NCBI GenBank assembly: GCA_964016985.1
Contig: OZ024823.1
Location: 136,110,112-136,174,111, forward strand
Source: Anodontia alba
Taxonomy: Eukaryota > Mollusca > Bivalvia > Lucinida > Lucinidae
Length of the DNA stretch: 64,000 bases
Reading direction: 5' to 3'
Shown: positions 33,427 to 44,011 of the stretch, in pieces
Position numbering within the stretch: the first letter of the stretch is position 1
Layout: each line of letters starts with the position of its first letter
The notes under the pieces: generated by a model
The model's database searches: none
Seen by the model: only the letters and a program-made list of their open reading frames with translations
Told to the model about the DNA's origin: nothing
Translations under genes and position numbers: made by a program

Positions 33427-34130
33427 TAGAATGGACAGGAAGGCATGCTATGACTGCTCTAGTCTGTCCGTACAAACACTCAGTCCGGGGACTTTGTAAA
33501 ATCAATACAACGAGCAGCAACATTTTTTTTTTTCTTTTTCTGGGAGTACTTTGCTTTCAGGCTGCGAGTCTATTCTTTAAACTTTTATGCTGATGTGGTT
33601 TCACTGACTTCTATACGTCTTAAATTTCAAAAAGATCCATTGTACTCACTGTTGGCTGATGTCTAAAATAGCTGAATGATTCGCCAACAACATAGTCCTG
33701 ATCTAACGCCGAAATCTGCTTGTCTGTCCGATTATTTAGGCTAAATATGGTACCCATTATTCACATTAACCACAGGAAATGAAAAAAATTGTGAAAAGAA
33801 AAAGGCTTTACCCGTTTTTCATGTGCGAAAATAAAGTCTCGTTCAGACGGTCGATGCCTCGATCTGCGATACTAGTACCGGCATTTCGCAAACAACATAT
33901 ACGTATTTTTTTCAGTGGACAGCATACATTCTTACCGGGACCGCTTGAGCCTGCGACCACTCTTACTGGGACTGCTTCAGCCTGCGACCAGACTTGGTAT
34001 GCGCTGTTACAAATTGTCTGTAAGTTACGTTATATTACGACACGGAACAAATTAGTGTTTTAAGTGGCTTGAAACAAACTCAACTTGATGTGTTATAAAT
34101 AACATCGTTACTAGGACATAGGACCACATG
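33427..34130. other. Non-repeat stretch
   Basis: A 94-codon plus frame at 33779-34063 shows no recognisable domain. A small direct duplication (CCGCTTGAGCCTGCGACCAC / CTGCTTCAGCCTGCGACCAG) lies at about 33942-33991. Confidence 0.4.
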
Positions 34131-34365
34131 AGGCAGAACGTCAAAAAAAGTACCTTCGGACATGTGCGCCCAGCAAAGATTCAGATCAGCCTGCGCATTC
34201 GCGCAGTCTGATCAGAATCTTCACTTGGCGCATTTTTGATAGCCACAGATGTAAAGTTTCTTCATGCGGACAACGAAGACTCCGATCAGTCTGCGCGGAT
34301 CCGCAGGCTGATTTGAGTCTTCGTTAGACGCACATGTCAGAAGATACGTGCTCCTACGTTGCGGC
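34131..34365 (+). mobile_element. Family F double-hairpin MITE (copy 2)
   Basis: Best-preserved F copy. First hairpin GATTCAGATCAGCCTGCGCA and complement; linker TTTCTTCATGCGGACAACG; second hairpin GAAGACTCCGATCAGTCTGC..CTTCG. Outer ends are near GAACGTCAAAAAAAGTACC and ATACGTGCTCCTACGTTGCG. Confidence 0.85.
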
Positions 34366-34798
34366 CCACATTTTGAAGACGAGATTAATTTCTAAGTGTC
34401 AAAGTAATGTATATCAGCGAGCCCATATGACCTTGAAATTAATCTGAAAGATTGAAAAATCTTTTGCTTTATTAAAGTGACTAAGTTGATATCATGTTCA
34501 TTTATTTCGGATCTTGTTTGTTTTGCAATTTAAGGTATTTTTATTTGATAATTTATCTAATTTATCAAATGTCACTTGTATCCAGATGTAATGCATGTCA
34601 GTTGCGAACCTAATCTTGGCCAGAATCATTTAATATTACATATATCTATCAATGATACGTTTTTAAATAGTTTGTTATTTGATTAGTAATTTCACTGGTC
34701 CAAACATCCCGTAGGGTAGTTATATGTTTGTTTTTCAACCGCACTCGTTTTCACTTCTTAGCTTGGTTCCATATTTTAAGCAATTTCCTTAGCCGTAT
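34366..34798. other. Non-repeat stretch
   Basis: Nothing supported. Confidence 0.5.
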
Positions 34799-34799
34799 G

Positions 34800-34866
<67 letters not shown>

Positions 34867-34870
34867 TGTG
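34799..34870. repeat. (TG)n microsatellite
   Basis: About 33 TG units with one GAG interruption near the end. Confidence 0.97.
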
Positions 34871-34969
34871 TTTATCAGTTCCTAACTGTTTCAAGTAAGC
34901 TATTTGCCATAAGCACAGAGACAAGTAAATGGGACACCTTTCTCTTAGATAACCATAACACTATAGATC

Positions 34970-34991
34970 CCCACCCCACCCCACCCCACCC

Positions 34992-35056
<65 letters not shown>
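34970..35056. repeat. (CCCCA)n-(CA)n tract
   Basis: Several CCCCA pentamers lead into about 31 CA units. Confidence 0.95.
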
Positions 35057-35633
<577 letters not shown>

Positions 35634-36861
35634 TTAGCCTGTTCTTCCGCAAAAATGATAATTCAGCATTTTGTATTATTCGCACAAGAGTAGGGGTGTT
35701 GTTTGAGCTTCACGGACCATCAAAATGTTCCAGTTACGTTGTGCCAGCATATGTATGGATGAATGCATTTGTACATACTAGCATGGACCTTCCGCTATCC
35801 GGCTTTAAATTCCATTTTGTCCACGTTTACTCAAACCAAAGCAATCTGAGCAAATGGTCTAAAAATGCTCTCTTCAGAACGGGGATTCAAAGGTGCAGTC
35901 TGAAACAAACCACTAGGCAAGGCGAGGAGAGGGGAAGTACTACAAGTCAGCTGCGTCAAGCGTAAAGATATCTTCAATCATATGAGAAACGTATTATTCG
36001 GTACATGCAAACAACCATTGAAGTCCCTGATCGGATTGCGCGGATAAGTAGGTTTATTTGGGATTTCTCCATCAGCATACACCACGAAGACGCCATTTTC
36101 TCCTGGGGCGACTCAGGTAATAGAGGAAGTGCAGATTAGTGTTCTTTGATGTGGCATTCAGGTAGCAAATAAGCCCTATTAAGGGTATTTGCTTAGTGTA
36201 ATACCAGTTATCCTATTTAACGGTTAATTGTGATAAAAGACACGTGATCCGTGTAGGCGGAGAACGATTTCAATATGACACTTGCAGATTCCTATAGTGT
36301 CTTTGATCATTGACGGTCTGTATACATGTACGTGTTACTAAGCCGACATGTAGCTAAATCGTTCATTGCCAGCTACGTCCTTATAAGTTCGAACTGCATA
36401 ACTATTAGTACGGGTTCCAATGTAGAAATTTTGCCAACCCTAGAATCGGAAATATATACAATTTATTTTGATATGGGAAGAAAGTTTGGGCATGCTTGTA
36501 TATAAAACTGGCATGTTTCTACGAAGGCCCAATTGATAAGTAACAAATTCCAAGTTTAAAAAAGCATTGATTACTCAGATCAAGATTATAGAAAAGAAAG
36601 AAAACAAATGCACAAAACAGAAAGCAGAATGTTTATTTTCTCATGTGCATATGCAAATATGAAGTAAAAGGTGACACTGATGCTTTTTTCTGAATTCTAA
36701 GGAGCATACCCTGGTTTACTGCCTGAATTTTTTAAGTTCGCGTGCAAACTGTTCCCATACATCTTCTACCTTTCCCCTGTCATTTATATGAAGGTTCATA
36801 GAAATGGATTAACATCATGAATGTCCGATTGCAGATCTAATATGGCCGTTACGATATAGTC
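35634..36861. other. Non-repeat stretch
   Basis: 1.2 kb without a recognised repeat. An 89-codon plus frame at 35696-35965 has no recognisable domain. No gene can be supported. Confidence 0.4.
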
Positions 36862-37145
36862 GGCCTCGGTGGCTCAGTTGGATGCGCCGTCCGACTGGAG
36901 ACCAGGAGGTCGCGGGTTCAACCCCCGCCGAGGTCGGCAACATTCTTTCGTGGAGATTGATCATGAAATATTTTCTACGGTCATTCAAGAAGGGCAGTTG
37001 TCAGTTTCTGGCGAAAGAATGTGCACAATACTGGTTAACCGCTTAGAGGACTAAGCCTGCCCAGTAAACGTGTGGTTAGGTAAACTGACCGCGCTCGACA
37101 TGACCCCATTGGGTTGACTGGGCCGTAAAACCTCAACACAAACGA
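36862..37145 (+). mobile_element. tRNA-derived SINE (copy 3) with good cloverleaf head
   Basis: The 74 nt head (36862-36935) has a 7 bp acceptor stem (GGCCTCG/CGAGGTC), a 5 bp T stem (GCGGG/CCCGC) with a TTCAACC loop, and an A box GTGGCTCAGTTGG. The anticodon stem pairs badly; the loop position would read GGA, but there is no long variable arm as tRNA-Ser has. The body (GAAAGAATGTGCACA, CGCTTAGAGGACTAAGCC, TGTGGTTAGGTAAACTGACC) is shared with 41870-42075, so this is a SINE and not a cellular tRNA gene. Confidence 0.8.
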
Positions 37146-37184
37146 TAAGCTTACAAGAAAACGCTTGTCTTGTAGATTTTATAA

Positions 37185-37475
37185 TACAATTTTAAATCTT
37201 ACCAGACACATTTCGGCGTTGGTGCATATGCTTATGATTTTCCTATTAGCTTAATTCACATACAATACAGTTTTATACTTATGCAAGTCTTAAAAATACA
37301 TGATGAGGGAGTTCTCTGCGAATTCTGCCGTATCCACAGTTCTAAAACATTTGTTGACGGACTACACTCGGAAGAATGTATGAAGACCAAACACAATAAG
37401 CAAGTAATTTCCGCAAACAAATCTGTTCATCGAAATTTCATAGAATACAAGCCGTGTAACGCGGCACGACTTTAA
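37185..37475 (+). other. Open frame with Cys/His cluster, possible exon
   Basis: Open from stop to stop for 97 codons between SINE copy 3 and the truncated H copy 14. The first ATG is at 37281. The peptide contains CEFCRIH and HSEECMKTKH, a C-x2-C-x2-H..H-x3-C-x4-H arrangement that could bind zinc. A possible acceptor, TTTTCCTATTAG, ends at 37248. The stop lies 9 bp from the H fragment. It could be a terminal exon, an old transposon piece or chance; I recognise no family. Confidence 0.25.
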
Positions 37476-37483
37476 GATATTCA

Positions 37484-37687
37484 GGGTATACATTATTTTT
37501 CTTATTTCTGCTCAAATACATAGATTATAGGTACTCGTTAAAACCGCCTCAGCGAGGCGGTTCTAACGAGTATACATAATCTATGTTTTGAGCAGGAATA
37601 TGAAAAATATTAGAATTTTCTTTCTGAAAATTTTCCTTTTTCGGTTGAAATTTTTCAATATATTTGAATAGGCGTGTTTTCGTATTG
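37484..37687 (+). mobile_element. Family H MITE (copy 14), left-truncated
   Basis: Starts inside the b-arm at CAGGGTATACATTA, lacking roughly the first 75 bp. The palindrome and right a-arm are intact, ending CGTGTTTTCGTATTG. The stem carries an A/T change present in both arms (GATTATAGG / CATAATC). Confidence 0.88.
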
Positions 37688-38097
37688 GTATTTAGACCAA
37701 CAACGGTACAGATTATTCTGTTGCGATTAGGTGTATCTACCTATCAGTGTATACCTTCTTCTTACACTTGTCAGAACTTACAGTTGCTGGAAAAACGCAA
37801 AAACGGTGCCATGCAAAATGCAATTTGTTTCGAATTGCTACGATACAGCGATTTTGTATCATATAATATCAAGATCTTACAACTGTATATCTTTCCGATT
37901 GTAGGGTGTGTTTTTTTTTGTTTTTTTTTTGCGAGATATGAGAAATGAGAACCCTGACTACCTCCAAATTACCTACCAAAGGGTTGTAAATAACTGTCCG
38001 CAATTGCGTTCTGTATTTCTTGTGCCCAAAATATTGTTTTTCTTTTCTGTATATTTTCTGAGCATTTTGATTCCATCTAAAAGAAATCTGGTCCTGC
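37688..38097. other. Non-repeat stretch
   Basis: Nothing supported; one poly-T run near 37910. Confidence 0.45.
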
Positions 38098-38367
38098 CAT
38101 CACGGAAACATGTCTATATAATTTTGACCCTCTTAAACCCCACTTTTATACAGTAAAACCGGGGTTTACAGGGGTATACATTATTTTTCTTATTTCTGCT
38201 CAAAAACATAGATTGTGGGTACTCGTTAGAACCGCCTCGCTGAGGCGGTTCTAACGAGTACCCACAATCTATGTTTTGAGCAGTCATATCAAAAGTTTTT
38301 ATCTGAAAATTTTCCGTTTTTGGTTGTAAAATTTTCAATATATTTGAATAGGCGTGTTTGCGTAATG
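38098..38367 (+). mobile_element. Family H MITE (copy 15)
   Basis: b-arm left, palindrome at about 38209-38277, right a-arm with a small internal deletion after GAGCAG. Ends CATCACG/CGTAATG. Confidence 0.9.
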
Positions 38368-38867
38368 AATTTCTTCTCTTACATGTACAATGTCATATGT
38401 ATATACTCTCATGCCTACACATCCAATTGTTTCTGCGAAGCTTTTTTGCGAGGGAATGTCCAGCCGTCTCCAGAAGAGACGGAGCCAAATGTTTATATAG
38501 AGGACAACATACTTCAGCAAATTATTCGCCAATATCTACGAATCTTCACTACAGCTGGTGTTAGTGCAGAAAAAACGTCTCCGCATACTTCATTATAGTG
38601 TAGTTTATATTAACTGGTCCTTTGTGATCAGTGAGCCCATGCAGGGATTGTTTAAATTTATGAGGGTCACTGATCTGATGAGACTTAGTTGGCCGAAACT
38701 AGCTAATCTGACTCAGAAAACATAACACTTGAAACACGTGTTTTCGATATTTTGTGTGTATTCATTGCTCCCAAAGGTCATTCCTCTTAGAATCTATATA
38801 TATTCAGCCATGTCGCCATAAACGGACCGAATTACTGCTGCTATTAATGATCATAATCGATTACATA
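38368..38867. other. Non-repeat stretch
   Basis: Overlapping frames of 65-92 codons partly derive from the H end; no gene supported. Confidence 0.45.
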
Positions 38868-38955
38868 CAGATGCCTACAACGTTGAAATAATGTTGTTTC
38901 GAAGTTGGGACTTTGAATCAATGTTGCAACGACGTTATTCTAACGTTGTTTACCC
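38868..38955. repeat. Family E-like 11 bp phased repeat (copy 3)
   Basis: Modules ACGTTGAAATA, ATGTTGTTTCG and AAGTTGGGACT, then ATGTTGCAACG, ACGTTATTCTA and ACGTTG, are spaced 11 bp apart with one break. Confidence 0.65.
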
Positions 38956-39467
38956 GCTTCGAAGGTGTTTTGTTTTATTTCAACCGCTTAATCCATAAGA
39001 GCTCTTTCTTTTCATACTGTAAAATGAATGCCAGGCCAGAATGATTGCACCAACAGACAGAAAGCCTGGTATATGAGACCAGAGTCTATGTACGAAAGTC
39101 AATAGAATATGTTTATGAATGAGCTGATGTGGTGGCAGCTTTCACAAAAGCACGACATGCTTCTCAGATCTATCAGATATCTGCGTTTGGTACTTACATA
39201 CGGTTGGTTGTTCCTAGCACCCCCTCACAATGAGTGACTTAATTAATTTTTAGAATACTACTTCTGAATGCAGTCATTAACACCTAACTTGTATCATTAT
39301 TTCAAATTAACAAACGGAAAACGGCTTGTCTGCAAGCTAAAGGCCATTTAAGTAATCCACTTTTTAAAAATTCAAAACTTGCTTTACAGTATATGTTCAT
39401 TAGCAGACATTTTTTACAAGGCGAAGCTGAGCTGAAGGTAAAACAAATATTTCTGGCAGTATGTATT
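38956..39467. other. Non-repeat stretch
   Basis: Nothing supported. Confidence 0.5.
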
Positions 39468-39512
39468 CATTACGAAAACACGCCTATTCAAATATATAGA
39501 AGATTTCACCTA
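39468..39512 (-). mobile_element. Solo H a-arm end (copy 16)
   Basis: CATTACGAAAACACGCCTAT and the next ~25 bp match the H a-arm; the rest is absent. Confidence 0.8.
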
Positions 39513-39582
39513 GACAAGGGCCGGTCAAAATCACTTTTGTCACTGCTGCCAGACAGCTAAGAATAGTCATATAGCAAAACAA

Positions 39583-39700
39583 TTGATGCATTCTATTATT
39601 CTATTGAGGTTAACGTCAGGATTTGTCAACCATTGGAGAACATCACTTTGGGTTGACAAATCCTGATGTTAACCTCAACAGAATGCATCAATTGTATAAT
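39583..39700. repeat. Long inverted repeat
   Basis: CAATTGATGCATTCT..TTGAGGTTAACGTCAGGATT..GTCAACC on the left and its complement on the right, around an ~18 nt loop. The left arm carries one 8 bp insertion (ATTATTCT). No other copy is seen in the window. Confidence 0.88.
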
Positions 39701-39835
39701 GTCTCCCCCCCCCCCCCCGCGCCCCCGCCACACACACCCCCCGCCCCCCACCCACACACACACACAAACACCCTCGTTTTTTGTGTGTGTGTGTGTGTTT
39801 TTTTTTTGTTTTTTTTTTTAATTATTATTACTGAT
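39701..39835. repeat. Poly-C, CA, TG and T low-complexity block
   Basis: C-run, CCGCCCCC/CACA tracts, (TG)n, then T-runs. Confidence 0.9.
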
Positions 39836-40684
39836 ATTGTTAATCTGGTTGTGGTTATCTTGGCTCCGTATTGTTCTCCTGGTCTTTGTTCTGCCTTTTT
39901 CGTGCTTCATGTTCGCCTCATTTGGGGAAGACGCAGCTGGTCGCTGGGCTGGCTGGTGGGCTAGTTGTTTAGTTAATTACTCTGTGGATGGTCCTATCCG
40001 TTCCTCTCGGTATTGAATGTAGACTGCGATCAGTGATTGTGGCACTTCCAGGACATTTTCATTTTTTTTCACGAAGAAACAGGTTGAATTTGTTTGGAAA
40101 AAGGATACCCTATGATTTAGTGTTCACTAGCTTTTTGTGAAGTAATAAATCACAAGATCACTTATCTTCGCATTTTTTTCTTGACGTGGCTTGATATGTG
40201 CATTTATTTTATCATTTTAATATCAATGACATTAAAGATTTTAAATGTTTCTCTTCTGATCTATTTTTTTTTTTTTTTTTTTTTTGATTTGTCTAGTCCA
40301 ATCAGCACCAATTTGCTGATAGTCATTTAATAGAAAGAACAAATAACATGAAACTTTTCATCTTTCATCTTTGGCGTGATACTATTCTACACATTACAAG
40401 AATGTGTCGAAATATAAATTAAGAAAACACACAAAATATTTCTTTTAGTTGAGTAAACAAAACATAAATCAAGCTGCCAATTACTACCTGTTGACGCTGT
40501 TTATTGAGAAATCTTAATGACTCGAGAGCCATATGTTTTCTCAAATCATCAGATAATGCCAAGACTTTGTGTATGGTCTGGCAAAGTTTGCGGCTGATTC
40601 AGCTAATGCCACCAATCAGTAAGAAAGCTATTAATATATATAACAAATTTATCCTTAGTTTTGGAGAAAAAAAACAGACTAAGC
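39836..40684. other. Non-repeat stretch
   Basis: A 23 bp T-run lies at about 40263; nothing else supported. Confidence 0.45.
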
Positions 40685-40765
40685 AAACTGTGTAGACCCA
40701 GATAAGATTTCACACAATGTGGCATCTGGTCAGTGTGTACACTGTTTGGCACCCGTCCAGTAGAT
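40682..40765. repeat. Decayed A hairpin
   Basis: GCAAACTGTGTAGACCCAG..GGCATCTGGTCAGTGTGTAC..ACTGTTTGGC. Confidence 0.55.
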
Positions 40766-41020
40766 TTTACATACATGTACACGACCAGGTAGTAAAATGG
40801 ACTTGAACAAACTTTTCGGAAAAGTACAGCTAAGGAATTAATGCGTTTGAATACTTGGGGTAAATGCTCCACTGAGTTAAACTTTATAGCGAATGCATCC
40901 GTATCGAAGAGAGAGAGAGCACCCAAACCTGAACGTAATTTCCAATCTTTTCGAAGGAAACACGCTTTTCGTTTCTTTATACAAAAAGGCGGTAAATCAA
41001 GTAAACGTATCCAGTCCCTT

Positions 41021-41234
41021 TTAACCCTTGTCATGCGGTATAAATTGAGATGCCACGCCCACTTCTAATTTTTAGCCAGTCATATTACTTGACCCAGGTT
41101 GTTGATAGAAATTCAAATACTGAATGGCAAACAGTGCAGATCCAGATCAGTTGGCTTCTTAAGAAGCCAACTGATCTGGATCTACACTGTTTGCAAAGGC
41201 AGAGCATATCTGGGTTCAGCAGGACTAGGGTTAA
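41021..41234 (-). mobile_element. Family B MITE (copy 2)
   Basis: Reverse orientation to copy 1. Ends TTAACCCTTGTCATGCGG and ..CAGCAGGACTAGGGTTAA; shared internal GCCACGCCCACTTCTAATTT. It has a perfect hairpin of AGATCCAGATCAGTTGGCTT and its complement. Confidence 0.82.
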
Positions 41235-41624
41235 AAGCAAAGGACTTGTATCGTAATCACACATTCCTGGCTAAACATGTAGGAAGTACAGCATAACAAT
41301 ACATGTTGTAGCATATCTTTCCAATCTGATCAGAGCACGCCCAGTCGCTGGACAACTTTTTAGGTATTGCAGACAACACATACCCTAGTCACGCTTCATT
41401 TCTTGATATAATCTTAGATACGATGTGTATTGAAAGCGATGTAAAAACACAAATGTCTCCATTTAATGAAAGGCAGGATGAAACAATATCTGCTAGGGAC
41501 AAACGAGTAAATGTCGAAGAAATATCTTCTCATGATTGTACCTTGAGATTCAGTATAGTTAAGCCTTATACTTGGTTACCATCGTAAAGCGGTTGGATAT
41601 AGTTGACAGATTTCTCGCCATTTT
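41235..41624. other. Non-repeat stretch
   Basis: Nothing supported. Confidence 0.5.
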
Positions 41625-41800
41625 CGCCAAGGGAGACAACACTTTTGGCTTCCTGTTTTCTTCTATACTTTTCAAACCCCTTCCGAAAAGGGGTCTAATC
41701 TATAAGGAAATAATTTGCTCCCACAGGGAGTAAATTTTTTCCTTATAGCTTAGACCCCTATCCAGAAGGGACAAAAAACAATTTTGACAGTCATCAGTCC
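41625..41800. mobile_element. Family C fold-back (copy 7)
   Basis: Arms 41675-41770: CCCCTTCCGAAAAGGGGTCT..AAGGAAATAATTTGCTCCC and complement. The left flank CAAGGGAGACAACAC..CTTCCTGTTTTC is shared with copies 3 and 8. Confidence 0.82.
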
Positions 41801-41869
41801 TGAAAATAATCATTAAAGATCTACAGTTGAATAAATGCAGCCATATACAATGTATATGAAATAGAAACC

Positions 41870-42075
41870 AATGTTCAAAGTTCGTTTCTGGCAAAAGAAT
41901 GTGCACACCAATGTTCAAAGTTCGTTTCTGGCAAAGGAATGTGCACAAGTACGGTTTAACCGTTTAGAGGGCTAAGCCTGTCCAGGAAAAAGTGTGGTTA
42001 GGTAAACTGACCGGCACGACATGACATTAATAGAGTTGACTGGAACATTAAACTCCAAACCAACCAACCATCCAA
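41870..42075 (+). mobile_element. SINE body without tRNA head (copy 4)
   Basis: Matches the body of SINE copy 3 (GAATGTGCACAAGTACGG, CGTTTAGAGGGCTAAGCC, GTGTGGTTAGGTAAACTGAC) and ends in CCAACCAACCATCC. A 39 bp piece (CAATGTTCAAAGTTCGTTTC..) is tandemly duplicated at the start. Confidence 0.75.
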
Positions 42076-42387
42076 CATTCCGAGTTCACCTAGTTTTCAC
42101 AGACACTAAGCACACACCTCTTAAAGCAATTATTTACTAATGTTTCTGAACGAGAACTTATGTTGTATAAGAAGCTGCTGATGAGCAATTGGCAAAGCAC
42201 AGATATATCTGTTTTTATGCTGTGTTACTGCAACAGGTTGGTATAATTTAATATAGCCAGATGTATTTCGGTATCCTACGAGAATTCTCGGTGCACCAAA
42301 GAACCGTATTTACCATAAATCAGAGGTTTTGTTGAGGACACGTGTTTGATGATAATTCTGAGATAAAAATCTCTATTTCTCCTTAAA
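42076..42387. other. Non-repeat stretch
   Basis: Nothing supported. Confidence 0.45.
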
Positions 42388-42462
42388 AAACGTATGTAGT
42401 GGGTACTTATTAGAAGCGCCTCGATGAGGCGCTTTTAATGAGTACCCACAACATAAACTTTA
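42388..42462. repeat. H-core hairpin in a non-H context
   Basis: GTGGGTACTTATTAGAAGCG..CGCTTTTAATGAGTACCCAC. It has the same core as H, with the C/G pair inverted in the stem. Flanks are unrelated to the H arms. Confidence 0.75.
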
Positions 42463-42468
42463 TGTGAC

Positions 42469-42510
42469 AATAATAATAATAAGAAGAAGAAGAAGAAGAA
42501 GAAGAAGAAA
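42469..42510. repeat. (TAA)n-(GAA)n microsatellite
   Basis: A short TAA run followed by about 10 GAA units. Confidence 0.95.
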
Positions 42511-42586
42511 TAAAAACAACAAAAAGCCCAGTAGACAAGAATTCCCACCATATACTCATTTTAGCATGGCATCTGCTAAATACAGT

Positions 42587-42655
42587 CAGACCTGTGTTAA
42601 GCAAGCACCCTATGGAAAGCTAACAAGCGGTTGCTTAAGACAGGTGATTGCTTCA
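42587..42655. repeat. Imperfect inverted repeat, DNA-transposon-like end
   Basis: CAGTCAGACCTGTGTTAAGC opens the segment and GGTTGCTTAAGACAGGTG closes it; it resembles a pogo-type end. Confidence 0.45.
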
Positions 42656-42794
42656 TATAAACAAATGTAATATATTTGACTTTTAATGGAATAAAACATG
42701 TAGCCTCTTAATAGAGAAGATTGCTTAATGTAGATTTTATGTATTCGGATACCCGAACTCCTTACCAAAATGTACAAACATTTAAACTCCTGTA

Positions 42795-42866
42795 TGTGGT
42801 AAACTGTGTAGACCCTGATCAGACGCTGCGTTCTGCGGCATCTGATCTGGGTAAACACTGTTTGCT
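42795..42866. repeat. Family A hairpin
   Basis: TAAACTGTGTAGACCCTGAT..CAGACGCTGCG / GCGGCATCTGATCTGGGTAA..ACTGTTTGC. Confidence 0.75.
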
Positions 42867-43093
42867 CAGGCATGTCTATACCAATATTCATGGAACTATG
42901 GTAATATTGTAGGACTGCCAAGCGTTTGATTGATGATGATGCAGAATGAAGCGGAGCTTGTCGCATCAAGCTTCTTTTACAAAATAGTAACACAGATAAT
43001 ACGTTTTTGCTTCAACCAAAATATTTGTAGTTCTCTTATTTAACCATGAGAGCAGGTGTTGCTATAATCATAAGAAAAATACGACAATAAATG

Positions 43094-43435
43094 CAGTCGA
43101 ACCTCAGTAGCTCGAACACCGATGGCTCGTTTACCGTGGCTAATTCGAACTCGTTTTTGAGTCCCTACGAAATTCTTCCGATAGCTCAAAAAACAAATAT
43201 TTAAGGAAAATTTTCTTCATTTTATCATGAAATTGCATGTTGTGTGTACTCATTATAATCGCCTCATCGAGGCGATTCTAATGAGTATACTCAACATACA
43301 ATTATTGTGTATAAAATCGAAAAAGAAATCCCTAAATTATCGCTATTTGCTTCTTGACCTGGCATCATGCTTAACCCTGTTGCACGAACAATTTACTATG
43401 GTCCCAAAGCTGTTTGAGTCATTGAAGTTGGACTG
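43094..43435 (+). mobile_element. Family P-type MITE (copy 3) carrying an H-type core
   Basis: 342 bp. Left end CAGTCGAACCTCAGTAGCTC; right end TTTGAGTCATTGAAGTTGGACTG followed by TA. The centre at about 43228-43307 is a palindrome, TGTGTACTCATTATAATCGC and complement. This is the H-type core, not the GAAATTGCTCC core of P copies 1 and 2. Confidence 0.78.
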
Positions 43436-43728
43436 TAGGAGAAGTTTCCCGGTGCTGGAGGGTGCAGTATTGCAAACTACTTTACTATCATATGTAAAGT
43501 CGCAATTAAATCGAGACTCCGATTTTCAAAAATGGTCTCTTCTCGGCTTAAGAAAACAGCAGAGGTCCCAGTCACACTACGCACCCGTACTGTACGATTA
43601 GGGACTCTATTACCTGCTAACAGATCCACGCTATATTGTCAGATACTGTATATCGCTATAAGACACTATTTCAGAAATGAGCCGACCTTCCCTGTATTCA
43701 GTTGTCGTGACTATACTGAATATATATA
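43436..43728. other. Short stretch before the Tc1 element
   Basis: Plus frames of 105-124 codons cross this region, but one begins in the P element and the other ends in the Tc1 left end. No domain recognised. Confidence 0.4.
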
Positions 43729-43770
43729 TACTACTCAAAGTTTGCTAAGGATCACTTTTTTGACATTAGA
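43729..43770 (+). repeat. Tc1 left terminal inverted repeat
   Basis: Matches the complement of 45272-45309 for about 35 bp before diverging in the T-rich part. Confidence 0.85.
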
Positions 43771-44011
43771 TTTTTTGTTCATATTATCACCATATATAAT
43801 CAAATGGCTACTAAAGGTAAATCGATGTTCGGGCCTCATAAACGTGTAATGCAGTTATTGATTCGATATGTATATTTTGCACGAGAAGCATGGGAAGAGG
43901 CCTACCCGTGAAAATCGTTGATTTATGGCCATTTGCCTTCATGTACATGTGTACCTGAAACAAGGTTTTGCTTGTGTTATCGTCAAATTTTGATCGAATT
44001 TAACGTAAGGT

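Noticed and set aside
36862..36935. Functional tRNA-Ser gene (GGA-like loop)
   Set aside because: No long variable arm, broken anticodon stem and a SINE body downstream.
38873..38950. Clean palindromic MITE
   Set aside because: Modules are phased, but the two halves do not pair well enough to place ends; kept only as an E-like repeat.
40603..41034. 143-codon minus frame
   Set aside because: It overlaps a decayed A hairpin and runs into the B copy 2 end. No domain is visible; judged chance.
42610..42993. 127-codon minus frame
   Set aside because: It crosses the A hairpin at 42.8 kb and an inverted repeat; no conserved motif.
43227..43601. 124-codon plus frame
   Set aside because: Its first half lies in the P copy 3 MITE and the rest has no recognisable domain.
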